This document shows positions 7,219 to 15,235 of a stretch of DNA of 21,867 nucleotides, piece by piece. The notes below the pieces were generated by a model. It did no database searches. It saw only the letters and a program-made list of their open reading frames with translations, and was not told where the DNA came from. Within the stretch, counting starts at the first letter, position 1. The number at the start of each line of letters is the position of its first letter. A program made the translations under genes and the position numbers. Origin of the DNA: an uncultured Alistipes sp. (GTDB taxonomy: Bacteria; Bacteroidota; Bacteroidia; Bacteroidales; Rikenellaceae); assembly GCA_949840605.1 (NCBI GenBank), contig CATKXN010000037.1:1-21867 (forward strand), in the 5' to 3' direction.

Positions 7219-7893
7219 TCAAAAATCGAGCAGGCGGAAGCGTTTGCGCACCTCGGACATCGGCATCGGCTCCTCGTAGTGCCACCATTCGCGGCGGTAG
7301 GGAACCAGTCCGGCCTCGCGCATGACCGACCGCAGCAGTTCGCGGTTGCGGGCCGCCGCCGCGGTGATCTTCCCGGCGGCGACCAGCGCGGCCTCGCCCC
7401 CGGTGTGGGCCTCCTCGCCGAAGAAATCGACCGGCGTGCCCATGTCGGCCTCGCGCCCCGCGGCGTCGAGCAGCGTCACGTCGACCGCCGCACCGTAGTT
7501 GTGACGTCCGCCGCGGGCGCCGTCGGCCCCATAGACCGGATTCGGAGTTCCCTCGACCAGGCTGTACATATACCGCTGGACGCTGATCGGACGCGCCGCG
7601 TCGCAGACCAGCAACCGCCACCCGGGACGCCGCCGGCGCAGCAGCCGCTGGGCGCGCGCCAGCTTCGCGGCGAAGTGCGGCAGCAGATAGGCCCGCTCGA
7701 GGTCGCCGTAGACGTCGCGGCCCATGAAATTGTCGTCCGTGGAATACATCAGCCGCACGCGCAGCGTGGAATCCGCTTCGAGTACGTCGACCAGCCCCGC
7801 GCCGCGCATCTTCCGGTCGGTCGCGCCCTGCGCCCGGACGCCGGCACAAAAAATCAGGACGGCACAGGCCGCCAGCAGAAGTCTTCGTTTCAT
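7219..7893 (-). CDS. VanX-type D-alanyl-D-alanine dipeptidase (M15 family), exported
   Basis: A 224-residue zinc peptidase of the M15D (VanX/DdpX) group. An N-terminal signal peptide covers about residues 1-22 ([18 protein letters not shown]). The metal ligands are His131 and Asp138 in [14 protein letters not shown] and His205 in EWWHYE, with catalytic Glu202. Arg101 in DAARPISVQ corresponds to the substrate-positioning arginine, and [12 protein letters not shown] is the family's second signature. The expected reaction is cleavage of D-Ala-D-Ala or similar wall dipeptides in the periplasm for salvage. No other vancomycin-resistance gene is nearby, so resistance should not be inferred. It is divergent from the helicase gene, with a TATCTTTA box at 7914-7921, and stands upstream of cysS. 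It fits with NamZ as another cell-wall recycling enzyme in the window. Confidence 0.88.
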   Translation of the reverse strand: MKRRLLLAACAVLIFCAGVRAQGATDRKMRGAGLVDVLEADSTLRVRLMYSTDDNFMGRDVYGDLERAYLLPHFAAKLARAQRLLRRRRPGWRLLVCDAARPISVQRYMYSLVEGTPNPVYGADGARGGRHNYGAAVDVTLLDAAGREADMGTPVDFFGEEAHTGGEAALVAAGKITAAAARNRELLRSVMREAGLVPYRREWWHYEEPMPMSEVRKRFRLLDF

Positions 7894-7913
7894 ATTTGCG
7901 AATTATCGTCGCG

Positions 7914-7921
7914 TAAAGATA
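7914..7921 (-). promoter_or_regulatory. Candidate -7 box for the dipeptidase gene
   Basis: The minus strand reads TATCTTTA, seven of eight matches to TAnnTTTG, 21 nt before the start codon at 7893. No matching -33 TTTG is seen at the expected spacing. Confidence 0.4.
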
Positions 7922-7963
7922 AGAAATATACGCCCCTCCGGCGCAGGAACCGGGAAATTATCG

Positions 7964-7971
7964 TACCTTTA
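7964..7971 (+). promoter_or_regulatory. Candidate -7 box for the DEAD-box helicase gene
   Basis: TACCTTTA matches TAnnTTTG except for the last base and ends 12 nt before the helicase ATG at 7984, implying a very short leader. No clear -33 element. Confidence 0.4.
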
Positions 7972-7983
7972 CCGCCGATTATT

Positions 7984-9615
7984 ATGAAATTTCAAGATTT
8001 AGAACTCTCCGAGCCGCTGTTACGCGCCATCGGGGAAAAGGGGTACACCGATCCGACCCCCATTCAGCAACAAGCCATTCCTCCCGTACTCGAAGGCCGC
8101 GACCTGCAGGGCTGCGCACAGACCGGGACGGGCAAGACCGCAGCCTTCACGCTGCCCATCCTCCAGCTTTTAGCCGCAGAACCCGCCGCCAAGGGACGCC
8201 GCGAAATCCGCGCACTGGTCATCACGCCGACGCGCGAGCTGGCCATCCAGATCGACGAATGCTGCCGCGACTACGCCCGCTACCTCCCGATCCGCCACTG
8301 CGTGATCTTCGGAGGCGTCAGCCAGCGTCCGCAAGTCGATGTATTGCAGCAGGGCGTGGACCTGCTGGTCGCCACCCCGGGCCGCCTGCTGGACCTCGTC
8401 GGGCAGGGATACGTCTCGCTGGACAAGATCCGCTTCTTCGTTCTCGACGAGGCCGACCGCATGCTGGACATGGGCTTCATCCACGACATCCGCCGCATCC
8501 TGCCGCTGCTGCCCGCACGGCGGCAGACGCTCTTCTTTTCGGCCACGATGCCCCCGGACATCGCCCAGCTGGCCGCAAAAATCCTGCACGACCCCGTGCT
8601 GGTGACCGTCACCCCGCCGGCCTCGGTGGTCGAGACCATCTCGCAGCGGGTCCATTTCGCCGAGAAAGCCGAAAAAAGCCAGTTGCTGATCGACCTGCTG
8701 GAAGGCTCCGACGCCCGGCAGGTGCTGGTCTTCACGCGCACCAAGCACGGCGCCGACAAACTGGCCAAGATACTCAACCGCGCCGGCATCCAGTCGGGCG
8801 CCATTCACGGCAACAAGTCGCAGAGCGCCCGCGTGAAAGCCATGAACGACTTCAAGGGCGGCATCTGCAGGGTATTGATCGCCACCGACATCGCGGCGCG
8901 GGGCATCGACATCGACCAGCTCCCGCTGGTCATCAACTACGACCTGCCGGAGGTTCCCGAGACCTACGTCCACCGCATCGGCCGCACGGGGCGTGCCGGG
9001 TATGAGGGCACCGCCTGGTCGTTCTGCTCGGAGGACGAGTTCGACTACCTGAAGGACATCCAGAAGCTCACCGGACTGACGATCCCCGTCGAGGGACCCG
9101 TTCCGGAGTTCGCCGCGCGGCAGACCGCCGCCCCGGCCCGGAAAGCCGCCCCGAAACCGACGCAGCAACCCGCACGGAACGCGGAACCGAAACCGGCCCG
9201 CCATGCCGGATCCGACCCGACCCCCGCCCCGACGCAGAAACCTCTGCAGGACGCCGCGGAACCTGCCGCCCGTCGGTCGCGCTCCCGCCGGCGGGGCACG
9301 CGTCCCGCACCGGGAACCCCGATACAGCCGGCGGACAAACCCGCCGCCGACGCAGCCCGCAAACCCGAGCGGAAGCAAGGTTCCGGCAACGCCCCGAAAG
9401 GCGACCGGAACGCCCCGAAACCCGCGGCCAACAAGTCCGCCACAAACAAATCCGCCGCAAAACCCGCCGCGAACGCCCCGGATGTCGCTCCGAAACCGGC
9501 GTCGTCGCGCCGCCGCAAACGCCGCCCCGCAGGCGGCGCGCAACCGGCTCAGGCGCCCGCAGCGAAGCCCGCCGCAGAGCCCGCCCCGCGGAAAAGCTGG
9601 TGGAAAATGTGGTAA
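7984..9615 (+). CDS. DEAD-box ATP-dependent RNA helicase, RhlE type, with long basic tail
   Basis: A 543-residue DEAD-box helicase; the frame is open upstream to 7279, but [10 protein letters not shown] at 7984 is the family N-terminus. Motifs in order: Q motif with Phe3 and Gln28, Walker A AQTGTGKT (45-52), PTRELA (82-87), TPGR (131-134), DEAD (155-158), SAT (186-188), then ARGIDI and HRIGRTGR (about 329-336) in the second RecA domain. The core ends near residue 370. The remaining 170 or so residues are low complexity, rich in Ala, Pro, Lys and Arg, with short repeated blocks such as KPAA and NKSA, and finish with the aromatic RKSWWKMW. Such tails usually bind RNA non-specifically. Likely roles are ribosome assembly or mRNA turnover. 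It is a monocistronic plus-strand gene, divergent from the dipeptidase. Confidence 0.95.
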   Translation: MKFQDLELSEPLLRAIGEKGYTDPTPIQQQAIPPVLEGRDLQGCAQTGTGKTAAFTLPILQLLAAEPAAKGRREIRALVITPTRELAIQIDECCRDYARYLPIRHCVIFGGVSQRPQVDVLQQGVDLLVATPGRLLDLVGQGYVSLDKIRFFVLDEADRMLDMGFIHDIRRILPLLPARRQTLFFSATMPPDIAQLAAKILHDPVLVTVTPPASVVETISQRVHFAEKAEKSQLLIDLLEGSDARQVLVFTRTKHGADKLAKILNRAGIQSGAIHGNKSQSARVKAMNDFKGGICRVLIATDIAARGIDIDQLPLVINYDLPEVPETYVHRIGRTGRAGYEGTAWSFCSEDEFDYLKDIQKLTGLTIPVEGPVPEFAARQTAAPARKAAPKPTQQPARNAEPKPARHAGSDPTPAPTQKPLQDAAEPAARRSRSRRRGTRPAPGTPIQPADKPAADAARKPERKQGSGNAPKGDRNAPKPAANKSATNKSAAKPAANAPDVAPKPASSRRRKRRPAGGAQPAQAPAAKPAAEPAPRKSWWKMW

Positions 9616-9639
9616 AAATCGGGGTTTCGCGTAATAAGG

Positions 9640-9671
9640 ATTGGAAATAAGCCGTTAAATCGTTACTTTTG
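9640..9671 (+). promoter_or_regulatory. Promoter of the DUF2723 gene (Bacteroidetes -33/-7)
   Basis: TACTTTTG at 9664-9671 is an exact match to the -7 consensus TAnnTTTG, and ATTG at 9640-9643 stands 20 nt upstream at the place of the -33 TTTG (three of four). Transcription would begin near 9678, giving a leader of about 170 nt. Confidence 0.6.
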
Positions 9672-9850
9672 CCGTTGTCTCAAAATGGGACAAGCCCTCC
9701 CGAAACGCCGATTTTGCCGCATATGCGGCACTAAGCCCCCGCCCGGGGCGGGGGTTTGGGGGTGGGTCGGATTTGTAAACGCGGCTGAAAGCCGCGAGGA
9801 CACCGAACCGAAGCGCAGATAACAAAACCATAATAGCATAACAAACCGAT
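9672..9850 (+). other. Structured leader of the DUF2723 gene
   Basis: Between the promoter and the start codon there are at least four hairpins: 9676-9690 (GTCTCA, AAA, TGGGAC, with one G-U pair), the perfect palindrome TGCCGCATATGCGGCA (9715-9730), a very GC-rich stem 9736-9743/9747-9754 (CCCCCGCC with GGCGGGGG) followed by TTT, and 9780-9796 (CGCGGCT, GAA, AGCCGCG). The third could terminate transcription early. No small ORF or known riboswitch is recognised. Confidence 0.45.
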
Positions 9851-12800
9851 ATGCAGTTTTTCAAACGCTGGAACAACATCACCGGCTGGGCGGTATTCGC
9901 CGTCGCGGCGACCGTCTACCTGATGACTATGGAACCCGTGTCGAGTCTCTGGGACTGCTCGGAGTTCATCGCCACCTCCTACAAGCTCGAAGTGGGACAC
10001 CCTCCCGGAGCCCCGCTGTTCATGATGCTGGCGCGCCTGGCTACGCTCTTCGCTTTCGGCAACCCCGACTACGTGGGCATCGCCGTCAACGCCATGAACT
10101 CGCTGGCCAGCGCTTTCTGCATCCTGTTCCTGTTCTGGACCATCACCCACCTGGCGCGGCGTCTGCTGACCCGCGGCGGCGGCGAACTCTCCGCAGCCGA
10201 CACCGTCGCCGTGCTGGGCGCCGGAGCCGTCGGGGCCCTGGCCTACACGTTCACCGACACCTTCTGGTTCTCGGCCATCGAGGGCGAGGTCTACGCCCTC
10301 TCGTCGATGTTCACGGCGCTGGTCGTCTGGCTGATGCTCAAATGGGAGGAGCAGGCCGACGAACCTCACTCCTCGCGCTGGATCGTGCTGATCGCCTACC
10401 TGATGGGCCTCTCGATCGGCGTGCATATCCTCAACCTGCTGTGTATCCCGGCGCTGGTCTTCATCTACTACTTCCGCAAGACCGAGCGGGTGACGTGGAA
10501 AGGCATCGCATGGTCGACCGTGATCTCCGGTGCGCTGATCGTCTTCGTCAACAACTTCATCATCCCCTACACCGTCTGGATCGGGGCCCAGATCGACACG
10601 CTGTTCGTCAACACGTTCGGCCTGCCGGTCAACTCGGGCATCACGCTCTTCGCGCTGGCGCTGATCGTCGGCCTGGGATGGGCCGCATGGGCCGCCCACA
10701 AGCGGGGCCGCGTCGTGCTGAACGTCATCCTGCTCTCGACGACCATGATCCTCGTCGGCTACTCGTCCTACGCCTCGGTGACGATCCGCGCCGCGGCCAA
10801 CCCGCCGATGAACTCCAACAACCCCAACAACCCGCACGCCCTGCTGTCGCTCCTGAACCGCGACCAGTACGGCGACCGCCCGCTGCTGTACGGCGCGCAG
10901 TATTCGGCTCCCCCCGAGGGCGTGAAGGAGAAAAAGGTGTGGTACCTGGACGAAGACGGCAAATACAAGACCGCCACGGTGCTGACGGGCTACACCCATT
11001 CGCCGGAGTTCATGACCTTGTTCCCGCGCATGTGGAATTATGCGAAGGGTGAAAAGGAGTACAAGCAGTGGGCCGCCTACCGCACCAAGACCGAGGCGCT
11101 GCGCGACGACAACGGCGAACTCCGCCGCGACGAACAGGGACGCCCCGAGCGCGGCGAGGTGCTGGACTTCGGCCGCAAGAAGGTCTACACCGACTCCTAC
11201 GGCGAACCCCGCACGGTCACGGAACCGACCTTCGGCGAGAACCTCAACTTCTTCTTCAACTACCAGCTTTCGTACATGTACTGGCGCTATTTCCTGTGGA
11301 ATTTCGTGGGGCGCCAGAGCGACATACAGCCTTCGCGCACGACGATCACCGACGGCAACTGGCTCTCGGGCATCCGGTGGATCGACGAGATGTATCTCGG
11401 CCCGCAGGACAACCTCCCGCGCGAGATCGCCGACAACAAGGGCCGCAACACCTATTATTTTCTGCCGTTTCTGTTGGGGCTCATCGGACTGCTGTATCAG
11501 CTGAACCGCGACCAGCGGAACTTCTCGATCGTGATGTGGCTCTTCGTGATGATGGGCATCGCGCTGGTCTTCTACTTCAACACCTCGCCCGGCGAGCCGC
11601 GCGAACGCGACTACGTCTACGCGGGATCGTTCTATGCCTTTTGCATCTGGATCGGATTCGGCGTGCTGGCCGTCCGCGACCTCGCGGCATGGATCACCAA
11701 GCGCAGCAACGTCACGGCTGCTGCCGCCGCAACCGTCCTCTGCATGGGCGTTCCGGCGATCCTCGCGGCCCAGAACTGGGACGACCACGACCGCTCGCAC
11801 CGCACGATGGCCCGCGACATCGGCTGGAACTACCTGATGTCGACGCTTCCCAACTCGATCATCCTCAACTACGGCGACAACGACACCTTCCCGCTGTGGA
11901 ACAACCAGGAGGTCTACGGCGTGCGCCCCGACGTGCGGATCATGAACACCTCCTACCTCGGGGGCGAGTGGTACATCGACGAGATGAAAACCAAGGCCAA
12001 CGAGGCCGCAGGGGTTCCGTTCTCGCTGCCCAAGCACAAGTACACCTACAACAACGACATGATCTACGTCACCAACAGCGTCGACCGCACGGTGGACATC
12101 CGCGAGGTGATGGATTTCGTGCGCAGCGACGACCCGCGCAGCCAGATCAAGCTCTCCGACGGTTCGATGACCGACTACATCCCCACCAAGCGCATCGCGC
12201 TGCCGGTCGACAAGGAGAACGCCATCGCTTCGGGCATCGTGGCCGAAAAGGACCGCGACAAGATGGTCGACACGGTGTACATCAACCTCAAGAAGAATTC
12301 GCTGGACAAAAACCAGCTGATGATTCTCGACATGCTGGCCAACTTCGACTGGAAACGTCCGATCTACCTCACGCAGGTCTACATCCTGCAGGACTTCGGG
12401 CTGATGGACTACCTCCAGTTCGACGGCTACGCCTACCGTTTCGTGCCGATCCTCACCCCGGCGCAAAACCCCTATGAAATCGGGCGCATCGACCCCGACT
12501 ATGCGGCTCCGCTGCTGAAAGAGACCTTCCGCTACGGCAACATCTCCGACCCGAGGGTCTACGCCGACTACTTCATCCAGTACAACCTCTCGGCCTCGCA
12601 CGCCCGAGACGCTTTCGCCCGCGTGGCCAAGGAGCTGCTGCGGCAGAATCGCGTCGCCGAGGCCGTCGAACTGCTCGACCTGGGGCTCGAGCGGATGCCG
12701 ACCTCGCAGGTGCGCTTCACCGACACCAACACCTACCCCTTCCTCGAAGCCTACTACGCCGCCGCCGCGATGGGCGACGCGGAGGCCGCCGACAAGGGCG

Positions 12801-13057
12801 ACGCTCTGCTGCGGGAGTATGCCCAGACGCTGATCGAGTACATCGAGCACTACCTCCGTTTCGAAGGGGCGCAGGGCGAAATGGTTTCGGGCATCCTCGA
12901 CGAGAAGCTCGACCAGCTGGGCGACGTCTACTACCTGGCCAGCTACGCAGGCCGCAAGGAGGTGATCGCCGAGCTGAACACCTACTACCGTTCGCTGGGG
13001 GTTTCGGAGGAAAACCTGATCGACGCGGGCGACAAACCCGATTCCACTTCGCTGTAA
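9851..13057 (+). CDS. DUF2723 multispanning membrane protein (TMEM260-like, GT-C glycosyltransferase fold)
   Basis: A 1068-residue protein. The N-terminal half has about ten or more hydrophobic helices. The DUF2723 signature sits just after the first helix: SLWDCSEFIA (Asp35, Glu38) and GHPPGAPLF (49-57), the acidic loop expected to be catalytic in GT-C enzymes. A second conserved block, GEPRERDYVYAGSF, lies near residues 580-595, in the last part of the membrane domain. The C-terminal 450 residues are soluble, with NYGDNDTFPLWNNQE near 673 and helical-repeat-like sequence near the end. The family includes human TMEM260 (protein O-mannosylation). In Bacteroidetes a role in envelope protein glycosylation is plausible but not shown. 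It precedes asnA by 33 nt, likely in one transcript. Confidence 0.9.
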   Translation: MQFFKRWNNITGWAVFAVAATVYLMTMEPVSSLWDCSEFIATSYKLEVGHPPGAPLFMMLARLATLFAFGNPDYVGIAVNAMNSLASAFCILFLFWTITHLARRLLTRGGGELSAADTVAVLGAGAVGALAYTFTDTFWFSAIEGEVYALSSMFTALVVWLMLKWEEQADEPHSSRWIVLIAYLMGLSIGVHILNLLCIPALVFIYYFRKTERVTWKGIAWSTVISGALIVFVNNFIIPYTVWIGAQIDTLFVNTFGLPVNSGITLFALALIVGLGWAAWAAHKRGRVVLNVILLSTTMILVGYSSYASVTIRAAANPPMNSNNPNNPHALLSLLNRDQYGDRPLLYGAQYSAPPEGVKEKKVWYLDEDGKYKTATVLTGYTHSPEFMTLFPRMWNYAKGEKEYKQWAAYRTKTEALRDDNGELRRDEQGRPERGEVLDFGRKKVYTDSYGEPRTVTEPTFGENLNFFFNYQLSYMYWRYFLWNFVGRQSDIQPSRTTITDGNWLSGIRWIDEMYLGPQDNLPREIADNKGRNTYYFLPFLLGLIGLLYQLNRDQRNFSIVMWLFVMMGIALVFYFNTSPGEPRERDYVYAGSFYAFCIWIGFGVLAVRDLAAWITKRSNVTAAAAATVLCMGVPAILAAQNWDDHDRSHRTMARDIGWNYLMSTLPNSIILNYGDNDTFPLWNNQEVYGVRPDVRIMNTSYLGGEWYIDEMKTKANEAAGVPFSLPKHKYTYNNDMIYVTNSVDRTVDIREVMDFVRSDDPRSQIKLSDGSMTDYIPTKRIALPVDKENAIASGIVAEKDRDKMVDTVYINLKKNSLDKNQLMILDMLANFDWKRPIYLTQVYILQDFGLMDYLQFDGYAYRFVPILTPAQNPYEIGRIDPDYAAPLLKETFRYGNISDPRVYADYFIQYNLSASHARDAFARVAKELLRQNRVAEAVELLDLGLERMPTSQVRFTDTNTYPFLEAYYAAAAMGDAEAADKGDALLREYAQTLIEYIEHYLRFEGAQGEMVSGILDEKLDQLGDVYYLASYAGRKEVIAELNTYYRSLGVSEENLIDAGDKPDSTSL

Positions 13058-13090
13058 CGCATTTTTACGGACCCGAAAAGACTCAAACTT

Positions 13091-14125
13091 ATGCCGTTGT
13101 TCATCCCGGAAGACTATACCGCCAAGCTCGCACCCGAAACGATGGAGCAGGCCATCACCCGCCTCAAGGAGATTTTCCCCGACATGCTGGCCCGCAGTCT
13201 GCGCCTGCGCCGCGTCACGGCCCCGCTGTTCGTGCTCTCGGGCACGGGCATCAACGACGACCTCAACGGCGTGGAACGCGCCGTGTCGTTCCCGATCCGC
13301 GACCTGGGCGACCGCCGGGCCGAAGTGGTGCACTCGCTGGCCAAATGGAAACGCATGAAGCTCGGAGCCTACAGGATCGCTCCGGGATACGGGCTTTACA
13401 CCGACATGAACGCCATCCGCGCCGACGAGGAGCTGGACAACATCCACTCGCTCTACGTCGACCAGTGGGACTGGGAGCGCACGATGCGTCCCGAGGAGCG
13501 CAACCTCGGCTTCCTGAAAGGGATCGTCGAAACGATCTACGAGGCGATGAAGGCCGTCGAGGAGGAGGTCTACGAACTCTATCCGCACATCACGCCCATC
13601 CTGCCCGAACGCATCACGTTCCTCCAGGCCGAGGAGCTGCTGCAGGAGTTCCCCGCGCTCACGCCCAAGGAGCGCGAGCAGGCCGCCGCGCGGAAATACG
13701 GCGCGCTGTTCCTCATCGGCATCGGCGGCGAGCTGTCGGACGGCCAACGCCACGACGGACGCGCCCCGGACTACGACGACTGGAGCACCCCGACCGAAGG
13801 AGGATTCAAAGGGCTCAACGGCGACATCATCGTCTGGAACCCGGTTCTGGAGAGCGCATTCGAATTGTCGAGCATGGGCATCCGCGTCGACCGCGAGGCC
13901 CTCGAACGGCAGCTGACGATCTGCGGATGCCCCGAGCGTCGTGAAATGGAGTTCCACCGCCTGCTGCTCGAAGGGCGGCTGCCACTCTCGATCGGCGGCG
14001 GCATCGGACAGTCGCGGCTGTGCATGTTCTACCTGCGGTGCGCCCATATCGGCGAGGTGCAGGTCAGCATCTGGCCCGAGCAGATGATTGCCGAGTGCGC
14101 CGCCCACGGCATCTTCCTGAAATAA
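13091..14125 (+). CDS. asnA: Aspartate-ammonia ligase (asparagine synthetase A)
   Basis: A 344-residue AsnA, which makes asparagine from aspartate, ammonia and ATP; it has a class II tRNA-synthetase-like fold. Visible family blocks are LFVLSGTGINDDLNG, the VVHSLAKWKRMKL stretch, GLYTDMNAIR, SLYVDQWDWE, and the C-terminal ATP-binding segment SIGGGIGQSRLCMF with its conserved Arg. It is about 14 residues longer than the E. coli enzyme. The start ATG at 13091 lies 33 nt after the DUF2723 stop with no promoter box seen between. The stop codon is followed directly by a 7-bp hairpin with an AAA loop (14126-14142), probably the terminator. AsnA uses free ammonia, so it works best when nitrogen is plentiful. 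Confidence 0.97.
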   Translation: MPLFIPEDYTAKLAPETMEQAITRLKEIFPDMLARSLRLRRVTAPLFVLSGTGINDDLNGVERAVSFPIRDLGDRRAEVVHSLAKWKRMKLGAYRIAPGYGLYTDMNAIRADEELDNIHSLYVDQWDWERTMRPEERNLGFLKGIVETIYEAMKAVEEEVYELYPHITPILPERITFLQAEELLQEFPALTPKEREQAAARKYGALFLIGIGGELSDGQRHDGRAPDYDDWSTPTEGGFKGLNGDIIVWNPVLESAFELSSMGIRVDREALERQLTICGCPERREMEFHRLLLEGRLPLSIGGGIGQSRLCMFYLRCAHIGEVQVSIWPEQMIAECAAHGIFLK

Positions 14126-14230
14126 CCCGGCTAAAAGCCGGGATTTAGGGGCGACGGCAGCCTTAGCATATCAGCCCTTATTTCCGCTACCCGGCTAGGA
14201 GCCGGCCCGCTTAAGAAGCGGGTTTTAGAG
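14126..14230 (+). repeat. Hairpin modules after asnA (two inverted copies, three hairpins)
   Basis: Directly after the asnA stop come CCCGGCT, AAA, AGCCGGG (14126-14142), then ATTTAGGGGCGACGGCAG and the inverted GCGGAAATAAGG box (ends about 14187). Two back-to-back hairpins follow: CCGGCT, AGG, AGCCGG (14191-14205) and CCCGCTT, AAG, AAGCGGG (14206-14222), the second followed by TTTTAGAGG. These are the same module as at 5420-5676 but in the opposite genomic orientation, and with another paired stem sequence. Relative to the upstream gene, the orientation is the same as behind cysS. Confidence 0.8.
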
Positions 14231-14277
14231 GCTGCGGTTGCTTCGGGGTGCTCTTCATCCGGTTCTGCGCTTTTCCC

Positions 14278-14379
14278 GTCATTGCGAGGAGCGCAGCGAC
14301 GCGGCAATCCGATTGAAGCCCGGAACCTTGCAACGCATTCATCAGATTCCCACGCTCACTTCCGTTCGCTCGGAATGAC
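14278..14379. repeat. Bipartite palindromic element, full copy (102 bp)
   Basis: It begins GTCATTGCGAGGAGCGCAGC and ends CGCTCGGAATGAC. Its first 36 and last 35 bases are identical to the inverted copy at 15360-15461, while about 31 central bases differ. It is preceded by CTTCATCCGGTTCTGCGC, which also precedes the truncated copy at 14452. Confidence 0.85.
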
Positions 14380-14410
14380 CCTCCTAAGAGGTGAGCTTTA
14401 GGGGCGGCGG
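14379..14410 (+). repeat. Hairpin module copy
   Basis: CCCTCCT, AAG, AGGTGAG (14379-14395) pairs with one mismatch and a G-U, then CTTTAGGGGCGGCGG follows as in the other modules. It abuts the end of the 102-bp element. Confidence 0.6.
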
Positions 14411-14451
14411 TTGCATCTGAATGTTCTTCATCCGGTTCTGCGCTTTTCCCG

Positions 14452-14520
14452 CCATTGCGAGGCAGCGCAGATGCCGTGGCAATCCGATCGGAAGCCATGA
14501 CCTTGCAACATCTTATACTT
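14452..14520. repeat. Bipartite palindromic element, truncated and diverged copy
   Basis: CCATTGCGAGGCAGCGCAG to GTGGCAATCCGAT matches the left half of the element with altered inner bases that still form a palindrome; the right half is missing after the CTTGCAACA segment. The 19 bases before it repeat those before 14278. Confidence 0.65.
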
Positions 14521-14537
14521 CGCTCCATACTGAAAAA

Positions 14538-14559
14538 CCCCGCACCGGAAAGTGCGGGG
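14538..14559. terminator. Hairpin terminator
   Basis: CCCCGCAC (14538-14545) and GTGCGGGG (14552-14559) form an 8-bp GC-rich stem with a 6-nt loop, flanked by five A on the left (a T run on the minus strand) and TT on the right. It works best for minus-strand transcripts but could stop asnA read-through too. Between this point and 14685 I see no gene. Confidence 0.65.
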
Positions 14560-14685
14560 TTATCTATTTCTGTCGAAAAAAGCGGCGGACAAAGGAAACT
14601 TTGAAGAATTCAACATTCGGTGACGCAACTCACTCCTTTGCTCCGCCGCACGCCATTCCGGCCCGGTATCTGCTATTTCATACGA

Positions 14686-14755
14686 CAAAGATAAACAAAA
14701 TCCCCAATACACACTATATAGGGTGTAATAAAATTTTGTTTGCAACTCATCTTTG
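14686..14755. promoter_or_regulatory. Nested inverted repeats upstream of the XRE pair (candidate operator/promoter)
   Basis: CAAAGAT and AAACAAAAT (14686-14701) are repeated in reverse complement as ATTTTGTTT (14733-14741) and ATCTTTG (14749-14755). Between them lies ACACTATATAGGGTGT (14711-14726), centred on the palindrome CTATATAG. CATCTTTG at 14748-14755 matches the -7 box in seven of eight bases, and the mirror arm gives an exact TATCTTTG on the minus strand. Symmetric sites of this type suit autoregulation by the downstream XRE proteins; this is inference. Confidence 0.45.
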
Positions 14756-14759
14756 CAGC

Positions 14760-14999
14760 ATGAAGCCGAGAAGCCCGAAAAGAGTGAACAACTCATTGAC
14801 CTCAGCCGTTGCGTGGAAATTGAAACAACTCCGCGTCGCCAAAGGGTTCTCGCAGGAATACGTAAAGGAAAACACCGGCGTTAACATACAACGCAGCGAA
14901 TCCACTACGACTACCGTATCCCTGATTACGCTGGATATTCTCTGCAAATTTTACGGCACCTCGCTGAAAGAGTTTTTCAACACACTCGACACCGAATAA
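14760..14999 (+). CDS. Small XRE-family helix-turn-helix regulator (first of a pair)
   Basis: A 79-residue protein that is little more than one Cro/C1-type HTH domain: AVAWKLKQLRVAKGFSQEYV (residues 16-35) carries helices 1-2, and the ending LCKFYGTSLKEFFNTLD is typical of XRE domains. The frame is open further upstream through repeat DNA, but the ATG at 14760 starts the recognisable protein and sits right after the AT-rich control region. The next gene, 6 nt downstream, encodes a clear paralogue. In the recognition-helix region this copy reads NIQRSESTTTTVS, where the partner has HIGKIETARYNVT, so they probably bind different sites. AT content is higher than in neighbouring genes, suggesting a different origin. 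Targets are unknown. Confidence 0.85.
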   Translation: MKPRSPKRVNNSLTSAVAWKLKQLRVAKGFSQEYVKENTGVNIQRSESTTTTVSLITLDILCKFYGTSLKEFFNTLDTE

Positions 15000-15005
15000 A
15001 CGGCC

Positions 15006-15230
15006 ATGCAACCGTGGCGCGATACGACGCTTTTAGAAGCAATAGCGGGCAGGCTCAAAGAGCTGCGCGCAGGGAAAGGCGTTTCGCAGGAAACCGTCTA
15101 TGAAGATACGGGCGTGCACATCGGCAAAATCGAAACGGCCCGATACAATGTCACCGCCAGTACGCTTTCGAAACTCTGCAATTACTACGGCATCACGCTG
15201 ACTAAGTTTTTCGACGGACTTGACCAATAA
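15006..15230 (+). CDS. Small XRE-family helix-turn-helix regulator (second of a pair)
   Basis: A 74-residue single-domain XRE protein, paralogous to the gene just before it: shared blocks include LK-LR--KG-SQE and TGV-I, and an FF--LD C-terminus follows a YYG-(S/T)L helix. HTH helices lie at about residues 12-50 (GRLKELRAGKGVSQETVYED). It is co-transcribed with the first gene (6-nt gap) and followed by a strong terminator at 15236. No toxin, phage or conjugation gene is adjacent, so a phage-repressor or antitoxin role is not supported. The pair lies between inverted copies of the 102-bp element. Confidence 0.87.
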   Translation: MQPWRDTTLLEAIAGRLKELRAGKGVSQETVYEDTGVHIGKIETARYNVTASTLSKLCNYYGITLTKFFDGLDQ

Positions 15231-15235
15231 AATCC

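Noticed and set aside
7219..7893. Vancomycin-resistance gene vanX
   Set aside because: There is no vanH, vanA-type ligase or two-component system nearby, and the protein has an export signal; it fits wall-peptide salvage.
9731..14107. 1458-codon minus-strand ORF
   Set aside because: It is the antisense shadow of the DUF2723 and asnA genes, rich in His, Arg, Asp and Val as expected for such shadows in GC-rich DNA.
14421..14759. N-terminal extension of the first XRE regulator
   Set aside because: The upstream part runs through repeat DNA, a terminator hairpin and the AT-rich control region, and has no likeness to the HTH protein.
14760..15230. Toxin-antitoxin module
   Set aside because: Both proteins are HTH regulators; no toxin-like gene is adjacent on either strand.
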